Source: Antedon mediterranea (taxonomy: Eukaryota > Echinodermata > Crinoidea > Comatulida > Antedonidae). Taken from it: a stretch of 60,000 bases of DNA. Position 1 is the stretch's first letter. Each line of letters begins with the position of its first letter. The notes beneath the pieces were generated by a model. The model was not told the origin of the DNA. It worked only from the letters and a program-made list of their open reading frames with translations, and did not search any database. The stretch spans positions 5,688,288 to 5,748,287 of the forward strand of contig NC_092676.1 in NCBI RefSeq assembly GCF_964355755.1. Direction: 5' to 3'. Made by a program: the position numbers and the translations under genes. Positions 25,115-36,700 of the stretch are shown here, piece by piece.

Positions 25115-26628
25115 TAAGCGAATAACAAAAAAATGTGAGAAGGTGGTATCTGCAAAGTTAGAAAACAATGAATGAACAAAATTATTGCTATATTCTTAAT
25201 AATGTATAGAGGGCGTTACATTATGGCTCATTTTGATTCATATCTATATAAAACAAGCTTATGACGATTATTTTTATGTTTTTCTTTTAATTAAAAGAAA
25301 AATTATTTTGTTTCAGTTTTAGGTAGGGAAGTAGTTAAAAGTAAACAAAATTGATTGGTAAGCAGGAGTTCAAATTAACAGAAAAAAAAATACAAGTGTA
25401 AATCAGTGTAAGAAATAAAATTGACGCAGGTATAACAATCACATGTGTATTTCTAATATGAATTTAGGTGTTATTATGACTTATGCATATAACATAATGG
25501 ATTTGATGAAGTAACGATCGTCGTAAACAAAGTTAAAAATACGCAGGTGGAACGTCATTTCCACGTCAGCCAATCAACGACTGACAACGGTAAATGAAGA
25601 TTCAGCCAATAAAATTTAAGCAAAAGCATGTTAATGTTTTAGTGAAATATGTTAAGGTCATTATCAAATCCATTTTGCTATGTGCATAATTGATAACAAT
25701 GCACTAACATTATTCTCATTTTCCTGTGTCACAACTTTAATCCTGTTGGAAATAAGTCCTTGTGTACAGTACTTTGATATTTTGTCTTGGCTTATATATA
25801 CGTTGTGTTGACGTTAATAAGAAAAATGACTCTGTTCAACTACTTTGCGCCTTTTTTGTTTTGTTTGATGCTCTTAAAAAATTAAATGTATAACATGTCT
25901 CCGTCTATTTAAAGACTTATAGTAGCTCTATATGTCTCTAATTATAATCCTTCCAACTAAAGACCGGCACTAGAGATGGTCTTTAAATTACCATATTTAG
26001 ACGTCAAATAAAGATTTTATCAAAATGGTTATTTTGCATTAGAAGGATGAGGGTAAATGTAATCAGGTTGGTTTATCTGTCCTGCTGTCCATTTGTGTGA
26101 TTTTTTTCCTCCAATTTTCACAATGACTGTTGACTTGAAAATGCATTAATAAGTTTATTTTAAAGTGGTCTTTAATTATAGGCAACATTTGAACGAAAAT
26201 GTTCAGTTGGATACAACCCAATTAGCGTCCAAAATAATAATAAGAGAGTGGAGGAGGGCGTAGATAATTGTACAGCGATCTGATTGAAGTTATTCTTTAC
26301 TTGGAGGTAGATTGTGTTATATACGCGATTTAGTAAGTACTATTAAAGATGTAATGTCCCGCTGAAAATATATATATTTTTTTCACAATTTTTGGTTGAA
26401 TATGCCATTTTAATGTCACATAATAGTTATCCATTTTGACCAAAAATTGGATTAAAAAAAATTATTTATCTGAAAAAGACTGTAATTTAAAGCAAAAATA
26501 GTCAAATTGGCTGCCAGCCATAGGATTTTTGGTTTATTTATATTATTTATTTATTTTATAAGTGAAAACATTGTTTTTTCCCCGTTTTTCTACTGAAGTC
26601 ATTTAAGGGCCTTTCACACCTGCTCCGG

Positions 26629-26785
26629 CACGGTTCCGGTCCGGCGACGGCAAATCCAATCGAACGTCAATTTTTCGTTTTTACGCGGCTACGCGCATAT
26701 CGATTGGTGCTTGGCCGCGTGGAGCGTCGTGAAAACGAAAGATTGGCGTTCGATTCGCCGGACCGGAACCGTGCCGGAACAGGTT
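26629..26785. mobile_element. GC-rich palindromic MITE, present only in unit 1
   Basis: The left arm 'ctccggcacggttccggtcc' is inverted at the right as 'ggaccggaaccgtgccgga'. 'atcgaacgtcaatttttcgtttt' pairs with 'aaaacgaaagattggcgttcgat'. Unit 2 at about 42,529 runs straight through ('actgaagtgattaactttat'), so this is an insertion or an excision difference between the copies. Its GC content contrasts strongly with the surroundings. Confidence 0.85.
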
Positions 26786-27660
26786 AATCAATTAACTTTA
26801 TTAAAACTACAAAATAACCTATTAAAAGTCTTATTTTAAGTAAAATCTTCATTTTTCATGTTTTTGGGGACAGTACATCTTTAATAGTAAAGTATTATTT
26901 AAACACTGTTTTATGTTTGTACCGTATAACCTCATAATATGTATTAGTTTATTTCATCTGTTTTGTTTTACTATCAAATGTTATTTCGTTCGGACCCCAT
27001 AATTGATGCATGGCTTACACAGTTCTCATTATATAACTTACAAATTTATCCAAAGATTGTTTTATCTTTGTTTAAAGTTTGTTTTGTTGACGTTTTATAT
27101 ATTATTATAATTTTAATAAGGAGTTTTTTTATATAAGGAGTTATAGTTAACTCCTTGTTACTGTCCTGTTTCTTATTGTTTATTATCATCCTTTCCTTCT
27201 CCTACGTTTTTGTATCTCAAGTATCTCTAAAACGTGTACACATAACATTTCATAATTTTGTCAACATTTGAACATTTACATTTGTATATTGTATACCGTA
27301 TATTGATGATATGCAGTAGAAACTTCCAATAGTTAATGTTGCCCATTAAGTTGTAAGGTTGATCGTAAAAATCAAAACGATTATGAATATTATCACTAGC
27401 GTTCTGATTTTTACCAGCTTATAGCAACCCATTCAGGAATGATAACGACATCTATATGTACGGCGACTGTAGAATAGACCCGAGATATGCCATACTTCGG
27501 TTTTTAGACGATAGAAGATTGGAATATTTTGTATAATAAAGAGTGATACAATGCGTTCTGTTCGTTTTACTTTTACTAATTTTGCAAATTGCAGTATTTA
27601 CCATTATTATAAATATTGCCTGCCACGTTTTACATATTCAATATTGATCTTGACCTACCC

Positions 27661-27919
27661 ACCAAAGTTATCGATCACTCTGCTAATAATATCATGAAAC
27701 AAACTAAAGTTATCGATCACTCTGCTAATAATATCATGAAACAAACTAAAGTTATCGATCACTCTGCTAATAATATCATGAAACAAACTAAAGTTATCGA
27801 TCACTCTGCTAATAATATCATGAAACAAACTAAAGTTATCGATCACTATGCTAATAATATCATGAAACAAACTAAAGTTATCGATCACTCCGCTAATAAT
27901 ATCATGAAACAAACTAAAG
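27661..27919. repeat. 42-bp minisatellite, six copies
   Basis: The unit is 'aaagttatcgatcactctgc' followed by 'taataatatcatgaaacaaact'. Unit 2 has a single copy (43,404-43,445). Because 42 is a multiple of three, frames appear on both strands (27,616-28,005 and 27,655-27,912); they are artefacts. Confidence 0.93.
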
Positions 27920-28045
27920 TCACATTCACACTAATGTTTTATTTTACGGAAGGGAAGACGGCGTCGTTATTTTTTACCAAAACGGTATCGTCTTCCGTTC
28001 CGTGAAATGGAATTTTGAATGGGAGTATTAAATGGAAGCAGTATC

Positions 28046-28375
28046 CAGATAAATAAAAACTTGTTATTCTATAACTATAAGAATAACCATATATGCTTTC
28101 TTTGATGAAAATTATATTTTCACACGTCCAATCAAATGACGTCATGATGAGTAAGAACAATAATATCGTGACAATACAACGATGTTATTGTTTTTATTTA
28201 TCATGACGTCATTTGATTGGAATTTTAAAAATATCATTTTTATCAAAGACAGCACAAATGATTATCCTATAGTTCTAGAACGGAAACCTTTCTAATTTCT
28301 TTTGTTTTATGTAAAAACAATCCAAGCTTATATATTCATCGTCGATCGTTATCGTCCTGGTGTAAATGAGCCTTT
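28046..28375. mobile_element. ~330-bp insertion with internal hairpin, unit 1 only
   Basis: Unit 2 reads 'tatccggataaataactaagcctg' without it. In unit 1 the insertion is flanked by 'gataaata' on both sides, a possible 8-bp target-site duplication. Inside, 'ccaatcaaatgacgtcatgatga' and 'aacaataatatcgt' pair with 'tcatgacgtcatttgattgg' and 'acgatgttattgtt' (about 28,103-28,250). Confidence 0.7.
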
Positions 28376-29776
28376 ACCAGGATAAATAATTAAGCCTGAA
28401 CGGGTCCTATGATTTAAGTGAATATGCGAACTTTTGTAAAAGGTACTTCAAGCTGTACCTTAAAGAAACCGAAGACAGAAAACATCTTAATATACCGTGT
28501 GGAGAAATATAGCTGTGTGTGTCCTTTGGCGAAGCAACCTCACGATAAAGAAATATTATATATATATGTTTTTGGCGAACTGTGTTGTGATGTTTTTGTT
28601 TGAAAACTCAAATTATAACACAATGCCCTCTAATTTATTTTCTTACTGCTGCTTTTAATAATAATAATAAATAGTAATGACAATTCAAATATATGGAATA
28701 TAAATAATGAAATAACAGAATACTGTATATCGGAGGTTTGATTAAATACTCCTTAAGTTGTTCGCATTTAAGTTTGGTACTCCTTAAGTTACTTTTCAAA
28801 TTCCTTAATCTTACGTAAGTAGTACGTCAAAACATTACCAAACAAAATGAATCAATTCCTTCTTCTTTAAATCTACTAAATCGTCAAATAATTAATAATA
28901 TTCAAAAATTGTCGAATTGTTTAAATCTACCTAAATCTTCACATTATTTTACGTAACGGAAAATTTCAGTAAATCGAGCATTAACTTCTTAAGTCTTTAC
29001 TCAATGTTGTAGACAATTGGTACATTACATACTTCAGAACCAATTTTTACCAATTTAAAACAACTTTGTCAAAAAATATTCGTTTTTGTGCACAAATTTT
29101 CAAACAAATAAAGATTCACAAACCCACTTATAATGTATATAAAATACAATTGAACTTCAATCGATGAAATTCAACACATTGTGATCAGATATTCAAAATA
29201 ATTAATCATTATTAAGAATGTATGTTTAAGTTTTCAGTTTAAATTTAATTCACGTTTTATCACCTTGTTCTTTTCATACCTATCTAACATACAATCATCA
29301 CCATATCTGGTTAATTTTAAATTGTCTTAGTACAGTATAAGTAAAGTGTTAAATAAAATTGACTGAGAAACAATGAAATAAAATTTGATACTTCCATAAT
29401 ATTATTTACTTGTCATATGCGTATTTAAACGTTTAGCAAATAAACATCGTTTTTACAGATGTCAAAAAACTTGATAAGTTAACTCGAGAAATTAAAAGAC
29501 ATTAAATAATTTATCAAGTGTATTGTTAAAAACCAGTGAACGTATATAGAACTGATACAATCCTAAGATATAAACAAACAGTATTTGACAATTTTAACTT
29601 AACGTTCTGTATAACATTTGAAATAGATTACAATAAATTTAAACCATTGTTGTAAAATATAATTATAATACATTTAAATCCCAAAGCGGGTGCTAAAGAT
29701 TACATGAATACGATAAATGAACATTTAATAGGCAAAAACAAGACCAAGTGTAGAGTTTGCACAATAAACAATTAAA

Positions 29777-30791
29777 TCACAATGTATTAAGTGGAATCTG
29801 TACAACTGCCGGTTGACGCACTTTGCACTTAAACATATATACAATTGTGTAAAGATAAGGATTGACTGAGGAGTTGATGGGGATGATGAATGTCGCCGCC
29901 CAAACATATATGTCATCAGGAATCGTCATCCAACCCATCTCAGAACCAATTGCCATTACTATAATCGGACCCCAGCAACAGAAATCAGTGAAAACTATTA
30001 AGCCTAGTTTCCTCGCCATTTTCAACTGTTCTTTCCTCATCTGTCGTCTATTGACAGTGGCCCCCGATCTCTTAACCGATAAGAAGATTACGAGGTAGCT
30101 CACTGTTATTACAATGAACCCGATTCCGTTAAATACAACAAACATGGCGACTGCATACTCCCAGCCTTGCCAATGACTTTTTGTCAGAGGTAGTGCGAGG
30201 CACACACTCTCTTTGCCATAGTAATTATCCCCAAAATATGAAATATCTGTTATTGGAAGAAAACTCAGCACAATCCAGAAAAGCCATGCGAAGCCGATAA
30301 TGATTCGACATTTTGTACGATTGAGGCGTTTCGTACTAAATGGATTAACAATGTTAATAGCTCGATCCACACTCAGCAGCATCAGTGTAAACACTGAGCA
30401 TTGCCCAGAGAGTGTAGAAATTGCCCCGGCAAAGCTGCAAAGGAAACTGCTCTTCCAATCCCTTGCAACTTTGGCATACCGTCCACGATAGTGTACATCC
30501 GCACTCGCAATGATGATCAAGTAGACAGCCATTAGCAAGTCAGACACGGCAAGATTAGTAATGAGTGTGGTTTGAACCTTATTTACATTGTTACCTGAAT
30601 CATTATCCTTTTTAAACTTTCGTGATATGATGACAATCAAATTTCCAATGACTGATGACACCCCAATGATCATCATCAATACACGGAGAACTTCGCTTTT
30701 TAGTAAGTCGTCACAAGAAGCAAATGCATCAACGGGTTCGCAGACATCAATGACACCAACAAGGCAACAGAGACGAGAAAAATCCGATTTC
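29777..30791 (-). CDS. Gene A last exon: hinge and seven-transmembrane domain
   Basis: Acceptor 'tttactctcatag|G'; 338 codons including the stop. The hinge LKSDFSRLCC...DVCEP...SCDD matches the RXFP-type pre-TM1 segment. TM1 has GNLIVI, TM2 NLAVSDLLM. Cysteines LCSF (before TM3) and VCLA (loop 2) can form the conserved disulfide. TM3 ends VDRAINI in place of DRY. TM6 has FTDFCCWGP, TM7 NSSVNPYLY. The tail is about 18 residues (FKCKVRQP...). The 346-codon open frame starts at an ATG inside the intron (30,817) and is not the real start. Confidence 0.93.
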
Positions 30792-33700
30792 CTATGAGAG
30801 TAAAGTAAACTTGGCAAATGAATTTGAATAGTTATTTTTTTCGGAGGCCCAAATTGTTACTCTTCGATCCCTAAAATAATGAGTAAAGGTTTAGAATAGT
30901 CGAAGATTAATTGTGAAAGTACATTTTTATGATACTTTCGGATAAATAAGAATAATAAAATACTATCTGTTTATAAGCATAATAACACATCGAATATCAT
31001 GATTGTAACATAGCCGAATTAACTATTAATTTTAATATATCTATTTAAATTGAACATAATTAAAACATTTACCACATTCAAATTATCAAATGTAACTTAC
31101 TTAACTAAAACACCGACATATTTAACATTCAATAAAATTATTTACTGTACATATAGCAAAGAGAATAAATACTAATAGCTGCATAAGTTTGTATGAGCAT
31201 CTCTCATACTTCTATCATACTTACAATTCTTTTAAATTGTTCAGTTCTTCAAAAGTTCTATCTCTGTAATTCTGTAAGTTCTTCCCTTGTAACCATCTAT
31301 AGGATAACACATTAGAAATGAATTAGGAACAGGCTAATACATTTTGAAAAAAGTAAAGTTTTCAAACTATGGTTTATGTATGCTTTTCTTGAAGAAAATA
31401 CATTAACTATGTATATTTTAACTGTTATGAATCCTCTTTATCTTTATCTTTGAATGTGGTCTGTATATTTTTGTATTGTTTTTAAGAGGGCCTCTTCAAG
31501 TCAGCTGTACTGCTGTAGTACTGTTAGAGCTACCCTTGTAAAACAAATTTGAATGAATAAATAAATATATTAATATTTTATTTATCTGTACATAACACTA
31601 TTCTAAATTCAAGACCCCTGATGAAAACCAAATAAACTTTATTTGTTTACTTGTTTGCGAAGTTTTCCATTCAAATTCAGTGGTTGAATACATCCGTTGT
31701 GTTCGAAGTTCTTATTATTATTGTATGTTTTTTAACGTTTTGTACTGTAAGGCCTATAGAACGGATACATATAACTATTCAAATGCAAAGCTTCCTCACA
31801 TTTTGACATTGAATCGTACAGCAAAAACTTTATTTTTTATTTTATTTGTTTACAGCAATAACTCCTTTACGGCTTCACAAGTGTGTTATAAAATCATGTT
31901 AACTTACAAACGTGAAAGTGTTGAAGCAAAAGAAGAAAATGCACCTGGTTTTATGGTAGTTATAGCGTTTTCCTGTAAATACCTGTTAAGATAACCAATA
32001 TGTATTATTACATATCTTGTTTTTCACATTACATTAAGTAAAGTACAGATACAAGTATTATTGTATTACACATTGCATAATATTCAATACTCTCCTATAC
32101 ATTAATTCCTTGTCTCTTCTGGGTATTTTTTTTTTAATAAGGGGACAAAAAGTTTACTTTTTTATTGAATCTCATCAAATAATTGTTTGTTAATTATTGT
32201 TTGTTAATCTTAATATTCAATTGATTTTTTTACAACAATTGATAACACAGTGATTAGTAGACTGGTTATAATACAACAAATGTAAATTAGACTGGATCAT
32301 ATAGAAAGTAGTTCTGTTTCTGGGATGTACGTTTATTATATATATATGAATATTATCTACATAGTAAATTCTGATGGCCTGGGTATACTTTAATCAGGCT
32401 TAAATATATGTTTTATTTTGTTATTCTCATAAACACAATTTTTATAGGAAATCATAACAATTTGTTATCATCTTTATGTATTTAATAATACATAAAGATG
32501 ATAACAAATTGTTATGATTTCCTATTATTTAATTTACCTAAATAATGACCAATACACAATTATTAATATCTTTAAACAATGAATAATTTAATGAAAATTG
32601 TTAATACTGTATGTGATTTTTTTTTAAATACTGTTTTTTGATCAAATTATGAATGATAAACTGCATAATATTCATTATTATGAATTATTTCATTTGTTTT
32701 CTTTTTAAATAAATTAAAACAAACAAATTAATTTTAGAAAAATACTTACAGTTCTGTCAGTGCTGTCAATCTATCAAATACATTGGCTGGCAATGTACTT
32801 ATTTGGTTGCTGCTCAAACTCCTTCAAAATAAAAGAAAGGTACAGTAACAACTACAATATTCAAGTTGTTTTAAATGTCAACTTTTATTTTCGAAATACA
32901 TTTTGAATTATTTTAATAGTCTTTCAGTCAATGATAGGGACATTATCTACATAGTAAATGCTGACAAGTATTCTTTAATTAGGCAAAAATTAACTGTTAA
33001 AATAATAATGTGTTATTCTCATTATCACAAATTCTATAGAAAATTTTAAATATTTATTATCATCCAAATGTATTTAACATTTTATGTATTTAATTAAATC
33101 TCTAATGATCAATGAACAATTATAGATAATCTTTAAAAAATGAATAATTTATTAATAATGGTTAAATAATGTTACTGCATAATATTAAATGCTGATAAGT
33201 ATTCTTTAATTAGGTAAAAATTAACTGTTAAAATAATAATGTTTTATTCTCATTATCACAAATTCTATAGAAGATTCTTAATATTTATTATCATCTTAAT
33301 GTCTTTATCATTTTTATGTATTTAATTAAATCTCTTTAAATAATGATCAATGAACAATTATTGATAATCTTTAAAAAATTAATAATTTAATAACAATGCC
33401 AACAGCCATAAGTTGCGTAATAATATGCATAGTGATACCGGACCGACAGACCGACAGACCGACAGACAGACCGACCGACATAGGGAACTATAGAGTCGCG
33501 TCCACGCGACTAATAATGGTTAAATAATGTTACTGCATAATATTCAGTATTATAAATTATTTTATTATTTATTTTAAAACAAATTAAACGAAGGAATTAA
33601 TATGAGTCAAAATACTTACAGCTCTGTCAATGCTGTCAATCTATCAAATACATTGGCTGGCAATGTACTTATTTGGTTACCCCACAAATCCCTTCAAAGT

Positions 33701-36700
33701 AAAAACAATGTACAGTAACAATTACAATATTTAAGCTGTTTGATATGTCAACTTTTATTTTCGAAATACATTTTTGAATTATTTTAATAATCTTTCAGTC
33801 AATGATAAGGACATTATCTACATAGTAAATGCTGATGAGTATTCTTGAATTAGGCAAAAATTAACTGTTAAAATAATAATGTGTTATTCTCATTATCACA
33901 AATTCTATAGAAAATTCAAAATATTTATTATCTACTTAATGTATTTATCATTTTTATGTATTTAATTAAATCTCTTTAAATAATGACCAATAAAAAATTA
34001 TTGATAATCTTTAAAAAAATAAATAATTTATTAATAATGGTTAAATGTTACCGCATAATATTCAGTATTATAAATTATTTTATTATTTATTTAAAAACAA
34101 ATTCAACGAAGGAATCAATATGAGTCAAAATACTTACAGGCGTTTCAGTGCTATCAATCTATCAAATACATTGGCTGGCAATGTACTTATTTGGTTGCTG
34201 CTCAAACTCCTTCAAAATAAAAGAAAGGTACAGTAACAACTACAATATTCAAGTTGTTTGAAATGTCAACTTTTATTTTCGAAATACATTTTGAATTATT
34301 TTAATAGTCTTTCAGTCAATGATAGGGACATTATCTACATAGTAAATGCTGACAAGTATTCTTTAATTAGGCAAAAATTAACTGTTAAAATAATAATGTG
34401 TTATTCTCATTATCACAAATTCTATAGAAAATTTTAAATATTTATTATCATCCTAATGTTTTTAACATTTTATGTATTTAATTAAATTTCTAATGATCAA
34501 TGAACAATTATAGATAATCTTTAAAAAATGAATAATTTATTAATAATGGTTAAATAATGTTACTGCATAATATTCAGTATTATTAATTATTGTATTGTTT
34601 ATTTAAAAACAAATTAAACGAAGGAATTAATATGAGTCAAAATACTTACAATATTGTCAGTGCTGTCAATCTATCAAATGAATTGGCTGGCAATGTACGT
34701 ATTTTATTAAAGCCCCAATGCCTTCAAAGTAAAAACAATGTACAGTAACAATTACAATATTCAAGTTGTTTGATATTTCAACTTTTATTTTTCGATATAC
34801 ATTTTTGAATTATTTTAATAGTCTTTCAGTCAATGATAGGGACATTATCTACATAGTAAATGCTGATGAGTATTCTTTAACTAGGTAAAAATTAACTGTT
34901 AAAATAATAATGTGTTATTCTCATTATCACAAATTCTATAGAAGATTCTTAATATTTATTATCATCTTAATGTATTTATCATTTTTATGTATTTAATTAA
35001 ATCTCTTTAAATATTGACCAATGAACAATTATTGATAATCTTTAAAAAATTAATAATTTATTAACAAGGCCAACAGCCATAAGTTGCGTAATAAAATGCA
35101 TAGTGATACCGGACCGACAGACCGACAGACCGACCGACCGACATAGGGAACTATAGAGTCGCGTCCACGCGACTAATAATGGTTAAATAATGTTACTGCC
35201 TAATAATATTCAGTATTATAAACTATTTTATTATTTATTTTAAAACAAATAAAACGAAGGAATTAATATGAGTCAAAATACTTACAGTAATGTCAGTGCT
35301 GTCAGTCTATCAAATACATTGGCTGGCAATGTACTTATTTTGTTTCTGTACAAATCCCTTCAAAGTAAAAACAATGTGCAGTAACAATTACAATATTCAA
35401 GCTGTTTAGAATCTCAACTTTTATTTTCGATATACATTTTTGAATTATTTTGTATAGTCTTTCAGTCAATGATAGGAACATTATCTACATAGTAAATGCT
35501 GATGAGTATTTTTTATTTAGGCAAAAAGTAACTGGTAAAATGATAATGTGTTATTCTCATTATCACAAATTCTATAGAAAATTCAAAATATTTATTATCA
35601 TCTTAATGTATTTATCATTTTTATGTATTTAATTAAATCTCTTTAAATAATGATCAATGAACTTTTATTGATAATCTTTACAAAAAATGAATAATTTATT
35701 AATAATGGTTAAATGTTACCGCATAATATTCAGTATTATAAATTATTTTATTATTTATTTAAAAACAAATTAAACGAAGGAATCAATATGAGTCAAAATA
35801 CTTACAGCCATGTCAATGCTGTCAATCTATCAAATACATTGGCTGGCAATGTACTTATTTGGTTGATTCTCAAACTCCTTCAAAATAAAAGAAAGGTACA
35901 GTAACAACTACAATATTCAAGTTGTTTGAAATGTCAACTTTTATTTTCGAAATACATTTGGAATGATTGTAATAGTCTTTCAGTCAAAGATAGGGACATT
36001 ATCTACATAGTAAATGCTGATAAGTATTCTTTAATTAGGCAAAAATTAACTGTTAAAATAATAATGTGTTATTCTCATTATCACAAATTCTATAGAAAAT
36101 TCAAAATATTTATTATCATCTTAATGTATTTATCATTTTTATGTATTTAATTAAATCTCTTTAAATAATAATCAATGAACAATTATTGATAATCTTTAAA
36201 AATGAATAATTTATTAATAATGGTTAAATAATGTTACTGCATAATATTCAGTAGTATAATTTATTTTATTATTTAATTAAAAACAAATTAAACGAAGGAA
36301 TTGATATGAGTCAAAATACTTACAGATGTGTCAGTGCTGTCAATCTATCAAATACATTGGCTGGCAATGTGCTTATTTGGTTATTGTACAAAAACCTTCA
36401 AAGTAAAAACAATGTACAGTAACAATTACAATATTCAAGCTGTTTGATATGTTAACTTTATTTCTCATATACATTTTGAATTATTATAATAGTTTTTCAG
36501 TCAATGGTAGGGACATTATCTACATAGTAAATGCTGATGAGTATTTTTTAATTAGGCAAAAATTAACTGTTACAATAATAATGTGTTATTCCCATTATCA
36601 CAATTTCTGTAGAAAATAATTCTAAATATTTATTATCATCTTCATGTATTTATCATTTTTATGTATTTAATTAAATCTTTTTAAATAATGATCAATGAAC

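Larger units (their letters stand above)
25195..29776. other. 3' flank of receptor gene A, no gene
   Basis: About 4.6 kb between the duplication boundary and the stop codon of gene A. It contains three length differences relative to unit 2 (described separately) and otherwise AT-rich sequence. Conservation with unit 2 reflects recent duplication and not coding. Confidence 0.6.

Noticed and set aside
27616-28005. 129-codon frame with repeated KVIDHSANNIMKQT
   Set aside because: Product of the 42-bp minisatellite, which is open on both strands because 42 is divisible by three; unit 2 has a single copy.
29862-30797. Three + strand frames across the 7TM exon of gene A, and their equivalents at 45,020-45,955
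   Set aside because: Shadows opposite the 7TM domain; their conservation only mirrors the duplication.
31680-31994. 104-codon + strand frame, kept open also at 46,838-47,155
   Set aside because: Antisense of the distinct 75-nt LRR exon and neighbouring intron; openness in both copies follows from the recent duplication.
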